A stretch of DNA of 25,120 nt from CAYQMF01 sp964418595 (GCA_964418595.1 CAYQMF010000103.1:1-25120); one strand, 5' to 3'; positions 15,303 through 22,638 are shown, numbered from the stretch's first letter. Numbers and translations are program-made. Notes: generated from the letters alone by a model not told the origin.

Positions 15303-16279
15303 TCCTGCACGACGAGCTGCCGGCGGATGCCCGGCCCGACGAGCTTGACACGCTCGCGCAGTGCCAGGCGATCGCGGGGGCCGTGACGGCGCTCGGCCAC
15401 ACCCCGCGCTTCATGCCCGTGGGCCTCGACCTCGCCGCGCTCGCCGCGTCGCTGCAGGCGCGCCGTCCGGATGTCGCTGTGCAGTTGGTCGAGAGCGTCG
15501 CGCGCAGCGGTCGCCTCGCGCACCTGCCCGCGCACGTGCTCGAACATCTCGACGTGCCCTTCACCGGCGCGAGCGCGCAGGCGCTGTTCCTGACCAACAG
15601 CAAGCTGCTCACCAAGGTGCTGATCGCCCGCGCCGCCCTGCCGACCCCCGCGTGGCACGTGGCCGGCGACCTCCGCCCGGGCAGCCGGGTTGAGCGCGGC
15701 CGCTGGCTGCTCAAGGCCGTGTGGGAGCACGGGTCGCTCGGCCTCGAAGCCGACGGCGTGCTCGACACCGACGACGGCGGCGCGCTCGGCAAGGCGCTCG
15801 CCGCGCGGGCGTCGGCCTTCGGCGGGGAAGGCTTCGCCGAGCGCTACGTCCACGGCCGCGAGTTCAACCTCGCGCTCCTCGAGATCGACGGCGCTGTGCG
15901 TTGTCTGCCGGTCGCCGAGATGCGCTTCGAGCGCGAAGACGATGGCCGGCCCCAGGTCGTCGGCTATGCGGCCAAGTGGGACCCGTCATCCCCCGACTAT
16001 CACGACACCGTGCGCCGCTTCGACTTCCCGCCGAGCGACAAGGAGCTGATCGACCGCTTGCGCCAGCAGGCGCTCGCCGCCTGGCACGCGCTCGGGTTGC
16101 AGGGCTACGCCCGCATCGACTTCCGCGTCGGCGCCGACGGCGCGAGCTGGATCATCGACGCCAACGCCAACCCGTGCGTCGCCCCCGAGTCCGGCTTCGC
16201 CGCCACGTTGGCCCGCGCCGGCATCGCCTATGAGGCCGGCATCTCCCACATCCTCGCTGCCGCGCGGGGCCGCCGATGA
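15290..16279 (+). CDS. ATP-grasp ligase, D-Ala-D-Ala ligase superfamily (second, divergent copy)
   Basis: A 329-residue ATP-grasp protein only distantly similar to its neighbour. Motifs: LTNSKLLTKVLIARAALPTPAWHV (101-124, the central DKxxxK-type segment), WLLKAVWEHGSLGLE (139-153, Lys142 and the Gly-rich loop), AERYVHGREFNLALL (183-197), YARIDFRV (273-280, Arg275 and Asp277) and IIDANANPCV (288-297). The Mg ligand motif reads Asp-x-Asn (Asp290, Asn292) where most relatives have Glu-x-Asn, a conservative change that should still bind metal. SGFAATLARAGIAYE (301-315) matches the C-terminal pattern of amino-acid ligases of this superfamily. The start ATG at 15290 lies 13 bases inside the previous gene; the stop overlaps the acetyltransferase ATG (ATGA). 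Two non-identical ligases side by side suggest two successive peptide-bond steps or a heteromer. Confidence 0.83.
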   Translation: MDVLILHDELPADARPDELDTLAQCQAIAGAVTALGHTPRFMPVGLDLAALAASLQARRPDVAVQLVESVARSGRLAHLPAHVLEHLDVPFTGASAQALFLTNSKLLTKVLIARAALPTPAWHVAGDLRPGSRVERGRWLLKAVWEHGSLGLEADGVLDTDDGGALGKALAARASAFGGEGFAERYVHGREFNLALLEIDGAVRCLPVAEMRFEREDDGRPQVVGYAAKWDPSSPDYHDTVRRFDFPPSDKELIDRLRQQALAAWHALGLQGYARIDFRVGADGASWIIDANANPCVAPESGFAATLARAGIAYEAGISHILAAARGRR

Positions 16280-16764
16280 GCGGCGCCGTCACCTTCCGCG
16301 CCGAAGCGCGGCCCGCCGATCGCGACGCCGTGCGCACCATCGTCGCGTCCACGGGCAAGTTCACCGCCGAGGAGATCGAGATCGCCGTCGAGCTGGTCGA
16401 CGACCGCCTCGCCAAGGGCGCGCGCAGCGACTACGCGTTCCTGTTCGCGGAGCGCGACGGCGTCCTCGTCGGCTACGCGTGCTTCGGCCGCATCGCCGGG
16501 ACGGACGCAAGCTACGACCTGTACTGGATCGCCGTCGACCAGCGGCTGCAGGGCCAGGGGCTCGGCAAGACGATCCTGCTCGCGTGCGAGCGCGAGGTCG
16601 CGCGCTTGGGCGGTGCGCGCATCTACATCGACACCTCGTCGCGGCCTGACTACGCCCCGACGCGGGGGTTCTACGAGGCGTGTGGCTACCAGTGCGCCGC
16701 GGTGCTGGAGGACTTCTACCGGGCGGGGGACGGCAAGGCGATCTACTGTCGGGTGGTGGGGTGA
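16276..16764 (+). CDS. GNAT family N-acetyltransferase
   Basis: A 162-residue GNAT acetyltransferase using acetyl-CoA to acetylate an amine. The CoA pyrophosphate loop is RLQGQGLGKTI (90-100, matching R/QxxGxG/A) after strand YDLYWIAVD (80-88). The C-terminal motif B reads DYAPTRGFYEACGYQ (125-139). At this length it is a single-domain enzyme, unlike the longer beta-lysine acetyltransferase AblB (about 270 residues), so it is not simply ablB, although the pairing with kamA is suggestive. It overlaps the second ATP-grasp gene by four bases and is the last gene of the operon. Its likely substrate is the amino group of the ligase product or of beta-lysine itself (inference). No clear terminator follows. 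Confidence 0.88.
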   Translation: MSGAVTFRAEARPADRDAVRTIVASTGKFTAEEIEIAVELVDDRLAKGARSDYAFLFAERDGVLVGYACFGRIAGTDASYDLYWIAVDQRLQGQGLGKTILLACEREVARLGGARIYIDTSSRPDYAPTRGFYEACGYQCAAVLEDFYRAGDGKAIYCRVVG

Positions 16765-17364
16765 GGCGGGGATCGTCGCGGGGCTGACCCGGCTGACCCG
16801 CCCGAGACTTGACGCGTGCGGGCGCCGTTCGCACAGTTCCGCTCCGTGGACACCGGAGCGCCGAACGGAACGGATCGGGCCGCCGCGAGTGCGCGGTGGC
16901 GGGTGCGACGACGGGTCTTGGCAGCTGCGTTAGACGGTTCGGTGTACCGCGTTCGGTGTCTCGTGCCGCGCCCGTCAGATTGCGACGCGCTTGGCCCACG
17001 CCAACTCGGTGCGTTGCGATCGGCGGGCGAGGCCGCTGGGTTCGGGGGCGGTACCCTCCGTGCCAACATCCGTGAGACACTCGGCCCCCCGGTGATTCGT
17101 GTGGAGGGCGGAGGAATCGAACTGGATGGCAAGGTCCAAGGTGGTTGGTCCGGGGTCCCCGCGATCGGGGGACCCGCAGCGAGCCTGAGCGGAGCGGGGG
17201 GTCGCCCGATCGTGGGGCGGCGGAGGGTGTCCCGCCGCGTGACGTCGAGGTCCTCGAGAAGGGCAGGCGCGCGACGGCTTGGCGGCGGCCAGCCGGCCGG
17301 CAGATGCGCACCGAGTTCGGTGGGCGATGGGGTGTCGCCGTGGGTTCGGCTGCGCTGGTCCGGG
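16765..17364. other. Gene-poor spacer with short repeats
   Basis: About 600 bases without a recognisable gene. Long open frames cross it on both strands, but none shows family motifs or plausible codon structure. It contains an exact 9-bp tandem duplication GGCTGACCC (16782-16790 and 16791-16799) and a GC-rich inverted repeat cluster at 17153-17211. It precedes a decaying gene pair and may itself be degraded sequence. Confidence 0.5.
17153..17211. repeat. Overlapping GC-rich inverted repeats (alternative hairpins)
   Basis: GGGTCCCC (17153-17160) can pair with GGGGACCC (17168-17175) around a 7-base loop. Alternatively GATCGGGGGACCC (17163-17175) can pair with GGGTCGCCCGATC (17199-17211), 12 of 13 positions matching, around a 23-base loop. 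The two foldings exclude each other. It could be a REP-like intergenic element, since there is no gene at either border within 150 bases. Confidence 0.55.
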
Positions 17365-17651
17365 ATGCAAACGGTCCTGCGGATCGGATCGACGCGGTTC
17401 TTCTTCTTCTCCAACGAGGGGTCGGAGCCGCCGCACATCCACGTCGAGCACGCCGGCGCGTTGGCGAGGTTCTGGCTGGAGCCGGTATCGTTGGCATCCT
17501 CGAGCCGATTCAGTGATTCAGTGGGCGCGAACTCCGTCGGCTCGAGAGGCAGGTGGCCGACCACCGACAACGACTCCTGGACGCATGGCATGACTACTTC
17601 GGAGCCTGTTGCGGATCCGTGCGCCGTGGGCGTGTCGGTCTCCGACGATGA
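17365..17651 (+). pseudogene. DUF4160 gene broken by an 8-bp tandem duplication
   Basis: The DUF4160 signature is clear: VLRIGSTRFFFFSNEGSEPP (4-23) and HIHVEHAGALARFWLEPV. The conserved C-terminal half (GRELRRLERQVADHRQRLLD then AWHDYFG) follows in a different frame. The break falls on ATTCAGTG repeated exactly twice (17508-17515, 17516-17523). Removing one copy restores a continuous 92-residue protein ending at the TGA at 17649-17651, the normal family size. As written, the first frame runs without a stop into the downstream DUF2442 gene and would give a 165-residue fusion with about 25 out-of-frame linker residues. DUF4160 proteins normally occur next to DUF2442 in small mobile pairs, possibly toxin-antitoxin-like, though their function is not firmly established. 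A sequencing or assembly error is possible. Confidence 0.8.
17508..17523 (+). repeat. Exact 8-bp tandem duplication causing a frameshift
   Basis: ATTCAGTG occurs twice back to back. The periodicity extends one further base upstream (17507-17523, period 8). Deleting one unit restores the DUF4160 reading frame. Confidence 0.9.
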
Positions 17652-17862
17652 GTTGTCGGTCGATCTCGCCGAGGGCCGACGCCTGAGCGTGCCGTTGGCG
17701 TGGTTCCCGCGGCTCCTGCACGCGAGTCCGCAGCAGCGGGGAAACTGGCGGATCCTGGGGGATGGTCAGGGCATTCACTGGCCCGATGTCGACGAGGATC
17801 TGAGTGTCGCAGGCCTGCTCCGCGGAGCCGCTGCACCGGGCGCGTCGCGGAAGGCGGTTTGA
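17590..17862 (+). CDS. DUF2442 protein, partner of DUF4160
   Basis: A 90-residue protein with the complete DUF2442 pattern: VSVSDDELSVDLAEGRRLSV (15-34), PLAWFPRLLHASPQQRGNWR (35-54), GQGIHWPDVDEDLSVAGLL (59-77). Family members are small proteins usually encoded directly after DUF4160 and often viewed as half of a toxin-antitoxin-like or helicase-associated pair; their biochemical function is uncertain. The ATG at 17590 lies inside the ancestral DUF4160 coding region, so translation was probably coupled to it. With DUF4160 frameshifted, this gene is either translated alone from 17590 or as the C-terminal part of an accidental fusion starting at 17365. Its own frame is intact. Confidence 0.8.
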   Translation: MTTSEPVADPCAVGVSVSDDELSVDLAEGRRLSVPLAWFPRLLHASPQQRGNWRILGDGQGIHWPDVDEDLSVAGLLRGAAAPGASRKAV

Positions 17863-18431
17863 GTTGCTGGCTGAGTCCGGCGGAGCGCCGCGTCGCTGCG
17901 GCTCATGCTTCCCAGGCTCGTGACCCTCCCGACTCGCCGCTGGACCGGACGCGGTTCTCTCACGGCCCGACCGTGCAGCGCAGCGCCTCCGTGCTCAGCC
18001 GGATCCTCGTCAACCTGAGCTGCGCGACGACCGTCACTCCGAGCAACCCCGGGTCCGCCGGCAGCGCCAGTGCAACCTGCAGGACGCCTGCGCCGCTCGC
18101 CGTTGCTGGCAGCACCGCGAACACGGAGGGACACACCCCCGCGCGCTAGCGGCGCCCGGAGAACCACGCCTCCGACGTGATCGACGTCCCGAGACCGAGG
18201 CGGTCGCCCAGCCCCACGAGCCGGCGCGGGAAGACCGAACCAGCCACGATGGGCAACGCCGGTGCGATGCTGGGTCGGGGACGGAAGCGGTCCAAACGGA
18301 CACGCAAGAGGACGGGACGCCATGCTCATCACACGGGCAATGATCATGCTGCAGAGTCGTGTGGTGTGTCGCCGCGAGTCCGGGCGGACGCTACGGTGCA
18401 TGTCGGCGCGGCTCACTGCCGTGGACCAACG
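17863..18431. other. Gene-poor spacer containing a gene fragment
   Basis: Apart from the minus-strand remnant at 17960-18136, this region shows no convincing gene. Open frames crossing it are Arg/Pro-rich without family motifs. Confidence 0.4.
17960..18136 (-). pseudogene. Remnant of a secreted-protein C-terminal domain
   Basis: On the minus strand a short frame contains VLQVALALPADPGLLGV followed by TVVAQLRLTRI and ends in RCTVGP before a stop. It resembles the end of the nine-haem protein in this window (LSLPLPVPGELGLLGV, then QVCSQSI): an LP-x-P-x-LLGV-x-V-x-x-Q core near the C-terminus. A TAG stop just upstream in the same frame (18146-18144) and the absence of a full-length gene suggest the 3' end of a lost exported-protein gene. 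The first residues are uncertain; a short real ORF from the GTG at 18136 cannot be excluded. Confidence 0.45.
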
Positions 18432-18722
18432 ATGGGCACGGCTCCGCACGCAACCAGGGACACGACGACGCGGGCCGTCACCGTGGTCGGCATCGTGACC
18501 GCGCTCGGCGCGATGGTCAGCCCCCAGGCCGCCAGCGGGCTCGATACGCGACCGAGCCTGATCCTCGCCGTGGCCTTGGCGGCGGTCTCGATCGTCTGTC
18601 TGACCGTCACGGTCCGCCGTCACCCGGTCGGAGTACGCATCGTCCTCGCGATCCTACTGGCCGTCGATCTCTACGTGGTGTGGGAGTGCACGGGTTGGCT
18701 CGGGTGGAGAGGCGCCGCGTGA
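18432..18722 (+). CDS. Small integral membrane protein, function unknown
   Basis: A 96-residue product starting at the ATG at 18432 (MGTAPHATRD). It has three predicted hydrophobic segments, at about 15-30, 41-61 and 67-85, the last two separated by the basic turn VRRHPVGVR. It ends with YVVWECTGWLGWRGAA, rich in Trp. The three-helix profile with a positively charged loop is more regular than expected from a chance frame. I do not recognise the family. The frame is open further upstream to 18177, but that part is Arg-rich and non-hydrophobic and is excluded. It stands alone between decayed sequence and the cytochrome gene, with no obvious RBS. Confidence 0.5.
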   Translation: MGTAPHATRDTTTRAVTVVGIVTALGAMVSPQAASGLDTRPSLILAVALAAVSIVCLTVTVRRHPVGVRIVLAILLAVDLYVVWECTGWLGWRGAA

Positions 18723-18759
18723 CGCGCCACTCTCACGCCTGCGACTCGCATCCCCGCGA

Positions 18760-18777
18760 GTTGCAGCATGCTGCAAC
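18760..18777. promoter_or_regulatory. 18-bp perfect palindrome, possible operator
   Basis: GTTGCAGCATGCTGCAAC is perfectly self-complementary over 18 bp with no loop, which suits a dimeric DNA-binding protein better than an RNA hairpin. It lies 110 bases before the start of the nine-haem protein gene. Confidence 0.45.
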
Positions 18778-18887
18778 GCCGACGGCGGGAACGCGCGAGC
18801 CGATTGCCACACCGCTGGCGTAGCACGGGCGCACCCTGGCGCCCGGCGCACCGCGCGCTCGCTGACGTTCTTTCCCCTGCACTTGCC

Positions 18888-21176
18888 ATGTCTGCCCGCC
18901 TCGTGTTCCTCCTCGCGCTCGCGACCTTGGCCGACGTCCTTCCGGCCCAAGGCACCACGAAGGTCATCGCCTGGAATGACCTCGGGATGCACTGCATGGA
19001 CTCGGACTACTCCGTGTTCTCGATCCTGCCACCGTTCAACGACCTGCAGGCGCAGGTCATCGACGGCGCGGGGCGCTTGATCCGGAGCGACCAGGCGGTG
19101 CGCGTGTTCTACGAGGCGATGCCCGACCCTTCCGGGTCGATGAACCGCACGTCGATCGGCAAGACGAACTACTGGACCTACGCGCCCGGCCTGTATGGCG
19201 CGAGCGGCGTGCCGGACACCGGGCTCGTCGGACACGACATGCCGGGGCCGACGAATGTCCCGCAGCGGATGGCGTTCGAAGCCGCGTCTGCGCTGTTCCG
19301 CGCCGACGGCATCCCGATCAGTCCGTACGACGACGCTGGCCACAAGCGGACCTACCCGTTGATGCGCGTGGTGGCGAGAACGACCAGCGGCGCGCTCCTC
19401 GGCGCGACGATGGCGGTGTTGCCGGTGTCCGACGAGATGGACTGCTCGCTGTGCCACGCCTCCGGCACCCTGCAGGCGACGCTGCCGCGCAACGGCTGGG
19501 CGTTCGATCCACACCGCGAGCGCGACCATCGCCGCAACATCCTGCGCCTGCACGACGATCTGCAGGGCAACAACGCGACCTACCGGCAGGCGTTGCTCAC
19601 CGCGGGCTACGACCAGGCGGGCCTCGCGCCCACTGCGGAGGGCGGGCGGCCGATCCTGTGCGCGAAGTGTCACCTGTCGAACGCGCTCCCCGGCACCGGC
19701 ATCGCCGGGATCACGGCGCTCACCGCCGCGATGCACGCCGGCCACGCCGACGTGCTCGATCCGATCAACAACCAGCGCCTCGACGACTCGCGCAACCGCG
19801 CGGCGTGCTATCGCTGCCATCCGGGGTCCGAGACGCGCTGCCTGCGCGGCGTGATGGGCAACGCCGTGGCCGCCGACGGCTCGCTCTCGATGCAGTGCCA
19901 GAGCTGCCACGGCTCGATGTCGCGCGTCGGCGCCGCTTCCCGCGTCGGCTGGCTCGATCAGCCCGCGTGCCAAAACTGCCACTCCGGCACGGCGACGCAG
20001 AACAGCGGCGAGATCCGCTTCGCCTCCGCGTTCGACGCGCTCGGCGCGCTGCGCACGCCCGCCAACGATCGCTACGCCACCAACCGCGATGTGCCGGCGC
20101 CGGGCTTCTCGCTGTATCGCTTCTCGCGGGGCCACGGCGGGCTGAGCTGTGAGGCATGTCACGGCTCGACGCACGCCGAGTATCCGGGGGGCCACAGCAA
20201 CGACAACCTGCAGAGCGTGGCATTGCAGGGTCACGAAGGCACCGTCGCCGAGTGCACCGCGTGCCATGCGAGCATGCCGCGCACCGTGAACGGGGGCCCG
20301 CACGGCATGCACGAGGTCGGCGCGGGCTGGGTGTCGGAGCATCACGACCACGCGCAGCAGAACCTCGCCGCGTGCCGCACGTGTCACGGCGCCGACGACC
20401 GCGGCACGGTGTTGTCCGCGGCGCTCGGCGACCGCACGCTCGCGACGCGCTACGGCACGAAGGTCTTCCCGCGCGGCGCGCAGGTCGGCTGCTATGCCTG
20501 CCATCTCGGGCCGGTCAGTGACGACCGCAACCCCAACCGCGCCCCGGTCGTGCAGGACGCGCTCGCGAGCGCGCTCGACGTGCCGGTCGCGATCCCGCTC
20601 GTGGCAACCGACCTCGACCAGGATCCGCTCGCGCTGCGCGTGGTGAAGCAGGCGTCGTTCGGGCGCGTGGTCATCACCGGGCGCACCGCGACGTACTACC
20701 CCGACCCGGGCTTCGCCGGTGAGGACCGCTTCACGTTCCTCGCCCGGGACCGCGACATCGACTCCAACCTCGGCACGGTGCGCGTGCAGCGCGGCGCGTC
20801 GAGCTCCGTGTATGGCACGGGCTACCCCGGCACCGGCGGGACGGTGCCTTCGCACCTCCTCACCGGGCGACCCGTCCTGGGCACGACCCCGGTGCTGCGC
20901 GTGCAGAACACGACGGGCCAGGACGCGCCGGCCGTCTTCGTGCTCTCGCTGGAACGCGCCAACCTGCCGACGCCGTTCGGCGGGGCGTTGCTGACCGAGC
21001 CGTTGATCTCGTTCGCGCTGCGGATCCCGGCCGTCGGGCTGAGCCTGCCGCTGCCGGTGCCCGGCGAACTCGGCTTGCTGGGCGTGCAGGTGTGCTCGCA
21101 GTCGATCCAGGCGGATCGGGGCGCACACTTCGGGTTGGCGTTCAGCCGCGGTCTCGCGCTGCAGCTCGGCCTGTAG
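18888..21176 (+). CDS. Secreted nine-haem cytochrome c-like protein with Ig-like and C-terminal planctomycetal domain
   Basis: A 762-residue exported protein. Signal peptide: about 1-21 (MSARLVFLLALATL, cleavage near LPAQG). A conserved N-terminal block, VIAWNDLGMHCMDSDYSVFS (26-45), follows. Nine CxxCH haem sites begin at residues 186 (CSLCH), 258 (CAKCH), 307 (CYRCH), 337 (CQSCH), 361 (CQNCH), 421 (CEACH), 456 (CTACH), 496 (CRTCH) and 535 (CYACH). Residues about 552-633 look like a cadherin/Big-type Ig-like domain (DLDQDPLALRV, YYPDPGFAGEDRFTFLARD). Residues about 640-762 form the C-terminal domain seen in planctomycetal exported proteins (YGTGYPGTGG, LPLPVPGELGLLGVQV). It probably carries electrons or acts as a redox enzyme outside the cytoplasmic membrane; no specific activity can be assigned. 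The ATG at 18888 is chosen because it begins the signal peptide. It converges with tilS with three bases between stops. Confidence 0.88.
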   Translation: MSARLVFLLALATLADVLPAQGTTKVIAWNDLGMHCMDSDYSVFSILPPFNDLQAQVIDGAGRLIRSDQAVRVFYEAMPDPSGSMNRTSIGKTNYWTYAPGLYGASGVPDTGLVGHDMPGPTNVPQRMAFEAASALFRADGIPISPYDDAGHKRTYPLMRVVARTTSGALLGATMAVLPVSDEMDCSLCHASGTLQATLPRNGWAFDPHRERDHRRNILRLHDDLQGNNATYRQALLTAGYDQAGLAPTAEGGRPILCAKCHLSNALPGTGIAGITALTAAMHAGHADVLDPINNQRLDDSRNRAACYRCHPGSETRCLRGVMGNAVAADGSLSMQCQSCHGSMSRVGAASRVGWLDQPACQNCHSGTATQNSGEIRFASAFDALGALRTPANDRYATNRDVPAPGFSLYRFSRGHGGLSCEACHGSTHAEYPGGHSNDNLQSVALQGHEGTVAECTACHASMPRTVNGGPHGMHEVGAGWVSEHHDHAQQNLAACRTCHGADDRGTVLSAALGDRTLATRYGTKVFPRGAQVGCYACHLGPVSDDRNPNRAPVVQDALASALDVPVAIPLVATDLDQDPLALRVVKQASFGRVVITGRTATYYPDPGFAGEDRFTFLARDRDIDSNLGTVRVQRGASSSVYGTGYPGTGGTVPSHLLTGRPVLGTTPVLRVQNTTGQDAPAVFVLSLERANLPTPFGGALLTEPLISFALRIPAVGLSLPLPVPGELGLLGVQVCSQSIQADRGAHFGLAFSRGLALQLGL

Positions 21177-21179
21177 CGC

Positions 21180-22622
21180 CTACCGCGCCTCCACCTGCCA
21201 CTCGACGCACGACCTCGGCGCTGGCGGCAGCGCCGCGCACGCCGCGACCCCGACGCCGGGGATCCACAGGATCCGATCGCGGTCGTCGACCAGGAGCGGC
21301 AACCGGTCGCGATGGAACCGCGGCACGTGGTGCGACTGCAGGTAGCGGCGCAGGTCGAGGGTGTGCGTCATCCCGATCGGCTGGAAGCGATCGCCGTGGC
21401 GGCGCGTGCGCAGGGTCCAGGGCGGCGGGGCGCGGCGGAGGTCGAGGACGGCGCGCCAGAGCCCGCGCGGCAGCGCCGGGTCGGGCGTCGCCGGCTCCGG
21501 GGTGGGGGGCTCCGGGCACAGCCTCGCGCGCACGTGCCACTCGGTGCTGCCAAAGCGCATCGCGTCGCCGGGCTCGATGGGCAGGGGCACATCCGGCGGC
21601 GAGCCGGCGTGTTCCGGCGCGAGCGCAAGGATCCCGTCGCGCGTGCGCTCGAAGAGCAACGCGTGCGCACCCTTGCCGTGCACGCGGGTGCCGGCGGGGG
21701 CGTCCCACAGCTCGGCGCGGACGCGCCGCAGCACGGTGGCGGGCGATGGGCCGTGCTCGCCGCGCAGGCGCAGGTCGAGGCGGCGGAGGCATTCGTCGAA
21801 GAACGGAACGTCGTCGTCGCCGAGCCCGCGGAGGTCGAGTTCGACCCGCCACGGCAGCGCGTCGCGGCTGCGCTCGCGCAGCAGGCGCAGCGCCTGCGCG
21901 TCGAGTACCGCGGCCGCAGCGCGCGCGGTGCGCGCCAGCGTGAGCAGGCTGTGATCGAGGTCGCGCGCGACGCCGGCCCGCCGCAGCGCCGGGATGACCT
22001 CGTGGCGGAGCGCGTTGCGCGCGTAGCGGAGGTCGCGGTTGGTGGGATCCTCGAAGTGGAGCACGCGTTCGGCCGCGGCGGTCCGCTCGAGATCGACGCG
22101 CCGCATCCGCAGGAACGGCCGCAGCAGGTGCAAGCGCGGGCCGAGCTGGCGGTGCTCCGGGATCCCCGCGAGCCCGCGCAGGCCGGTGCCGCGCAGCATG
22201 CGGAAGAGCACGGTCTCGAGGTCGTCGTCGGCGTGGTGCGCGGTGACGATCCAGCCGGCGCGGCACTGCGCGGCCATGTCCTGCAGCAGCGCATAGCGGA
22301 CGGTGCGGAGGGTGTCCTCCGACGCACCCGGCGGGATCCCTGCCACGCGCCGGCTGAGGAACCCGACCCCGAGCCGCCGCGAGAACTCGGCCACGTGGTG
22401 CAGCGCGTCCTGGCTGCGCGGGTGCTGGGCGTGATCGACGTGCGCGAGCACGACCGGACCCGGCAGCCGGCCGGCGAGGTGCAGGCGCTGTAGGACGATG
22501 GCGAGCACCGACGAGTCGATGCCGCCCGACACCGCGGCGAGCACGGCGCCATCGGCGCCAAGGCTCTCGTAGCGCGCGAAGCAGCGCTCCACGTGCTGCT
22601 GCAATTCGGCGAGGCTCGTCAT
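21180..22622 (-). CDS. tilS: tRNA(Ile)-lysidine synthase
   Basis: A 480-residue enzyme that ligates lysine to C34 of the CAU-anticodon tRNA-Ile, changing its decoding from AUG to AUA. The PP-loop ATPase motif is SGGIDSS (32-38), followed by VVLAHVDHAQHPRSQDA and VTAHHADDDLETVLFRMLRGTGLRGLAGI. The TilS C-terminal domain is present: RTRRHGDRFQPIG, DLRRYLQSHHVP, RDRLPLLVDD and ILWIPGVGVA. Length is normal for a full TilS. The start at 22622 (MTSLAELQQH) is preferred to an upstream frame opening at 22691, which is short and not family-like. It is divergent from gap, separated by 98 bases, and ends three bases from the convergent cytochrome gene. Confidence 0.93.
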   Translation of the reverse strand: MTSLAELQQHVERCFARYESLGADGAVLAAVSGGIDSSVLAIVLQRLHLAGRLPGPVVLAHVDHAQHPRSQDALHHVAEFSRRLGVGFLSRRVAGIPPGASEDTLRTVRYALLQDMAAQCRAGWIVTAHHADDDLETVLFRMLRGTGLRGLAGIPEHRQLGPRLHLLRPFLRMRRVDLERTAAAERVLHFEDPTNRDLRYARNALRHEVIPALRRAGVARDLDHSLLTLARTARAAAAVLDAQALRLLRERSRDALPWRVELDLRGLGDDDVPFFDECLRRLDLRLRGEHGPSPATVLRRVRAELWDAPAGTRVHGKGAHALLFERTRDGILALAPEHAGSPPDVPLPIEPGDAMRFGSTEWHVRARLCPEPPTPEPATPDPALPRGLWRAVLDLRRAPPPWTLRTRRHGDRFQPIGMTHTLDLRRYLQSHHVPRFHRDRLPLLVDDRDRILWIPGVGVAACAALPPAPRSCVEWQVEAR

Positions 22623-22638
22623 CGTTGGGGCCGGGAGC

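Noticed and set aside
16276..16764. GNAT gene considered as ablB (beta-lysine acetyltransferase)
   Set aside because: At 162 residues it lacks the extra domain expected for AblB. Only the general GNAT assignment is supported.
16743..17591. A 282-codon minus-strand frame across the gene-poor spacer
   Set aside because: It runs antisense to the DUF4160 remnant and the hairpins, is Pro/Arg-rich and has no family motif or plausible start context.
18654..21128. An 824-codon minus-strand frame opposite the multihaem gene
   Set aside because: The plus strand encodes a signal peptide and nine CxxCH motifs; the antisense frame has no motifs.
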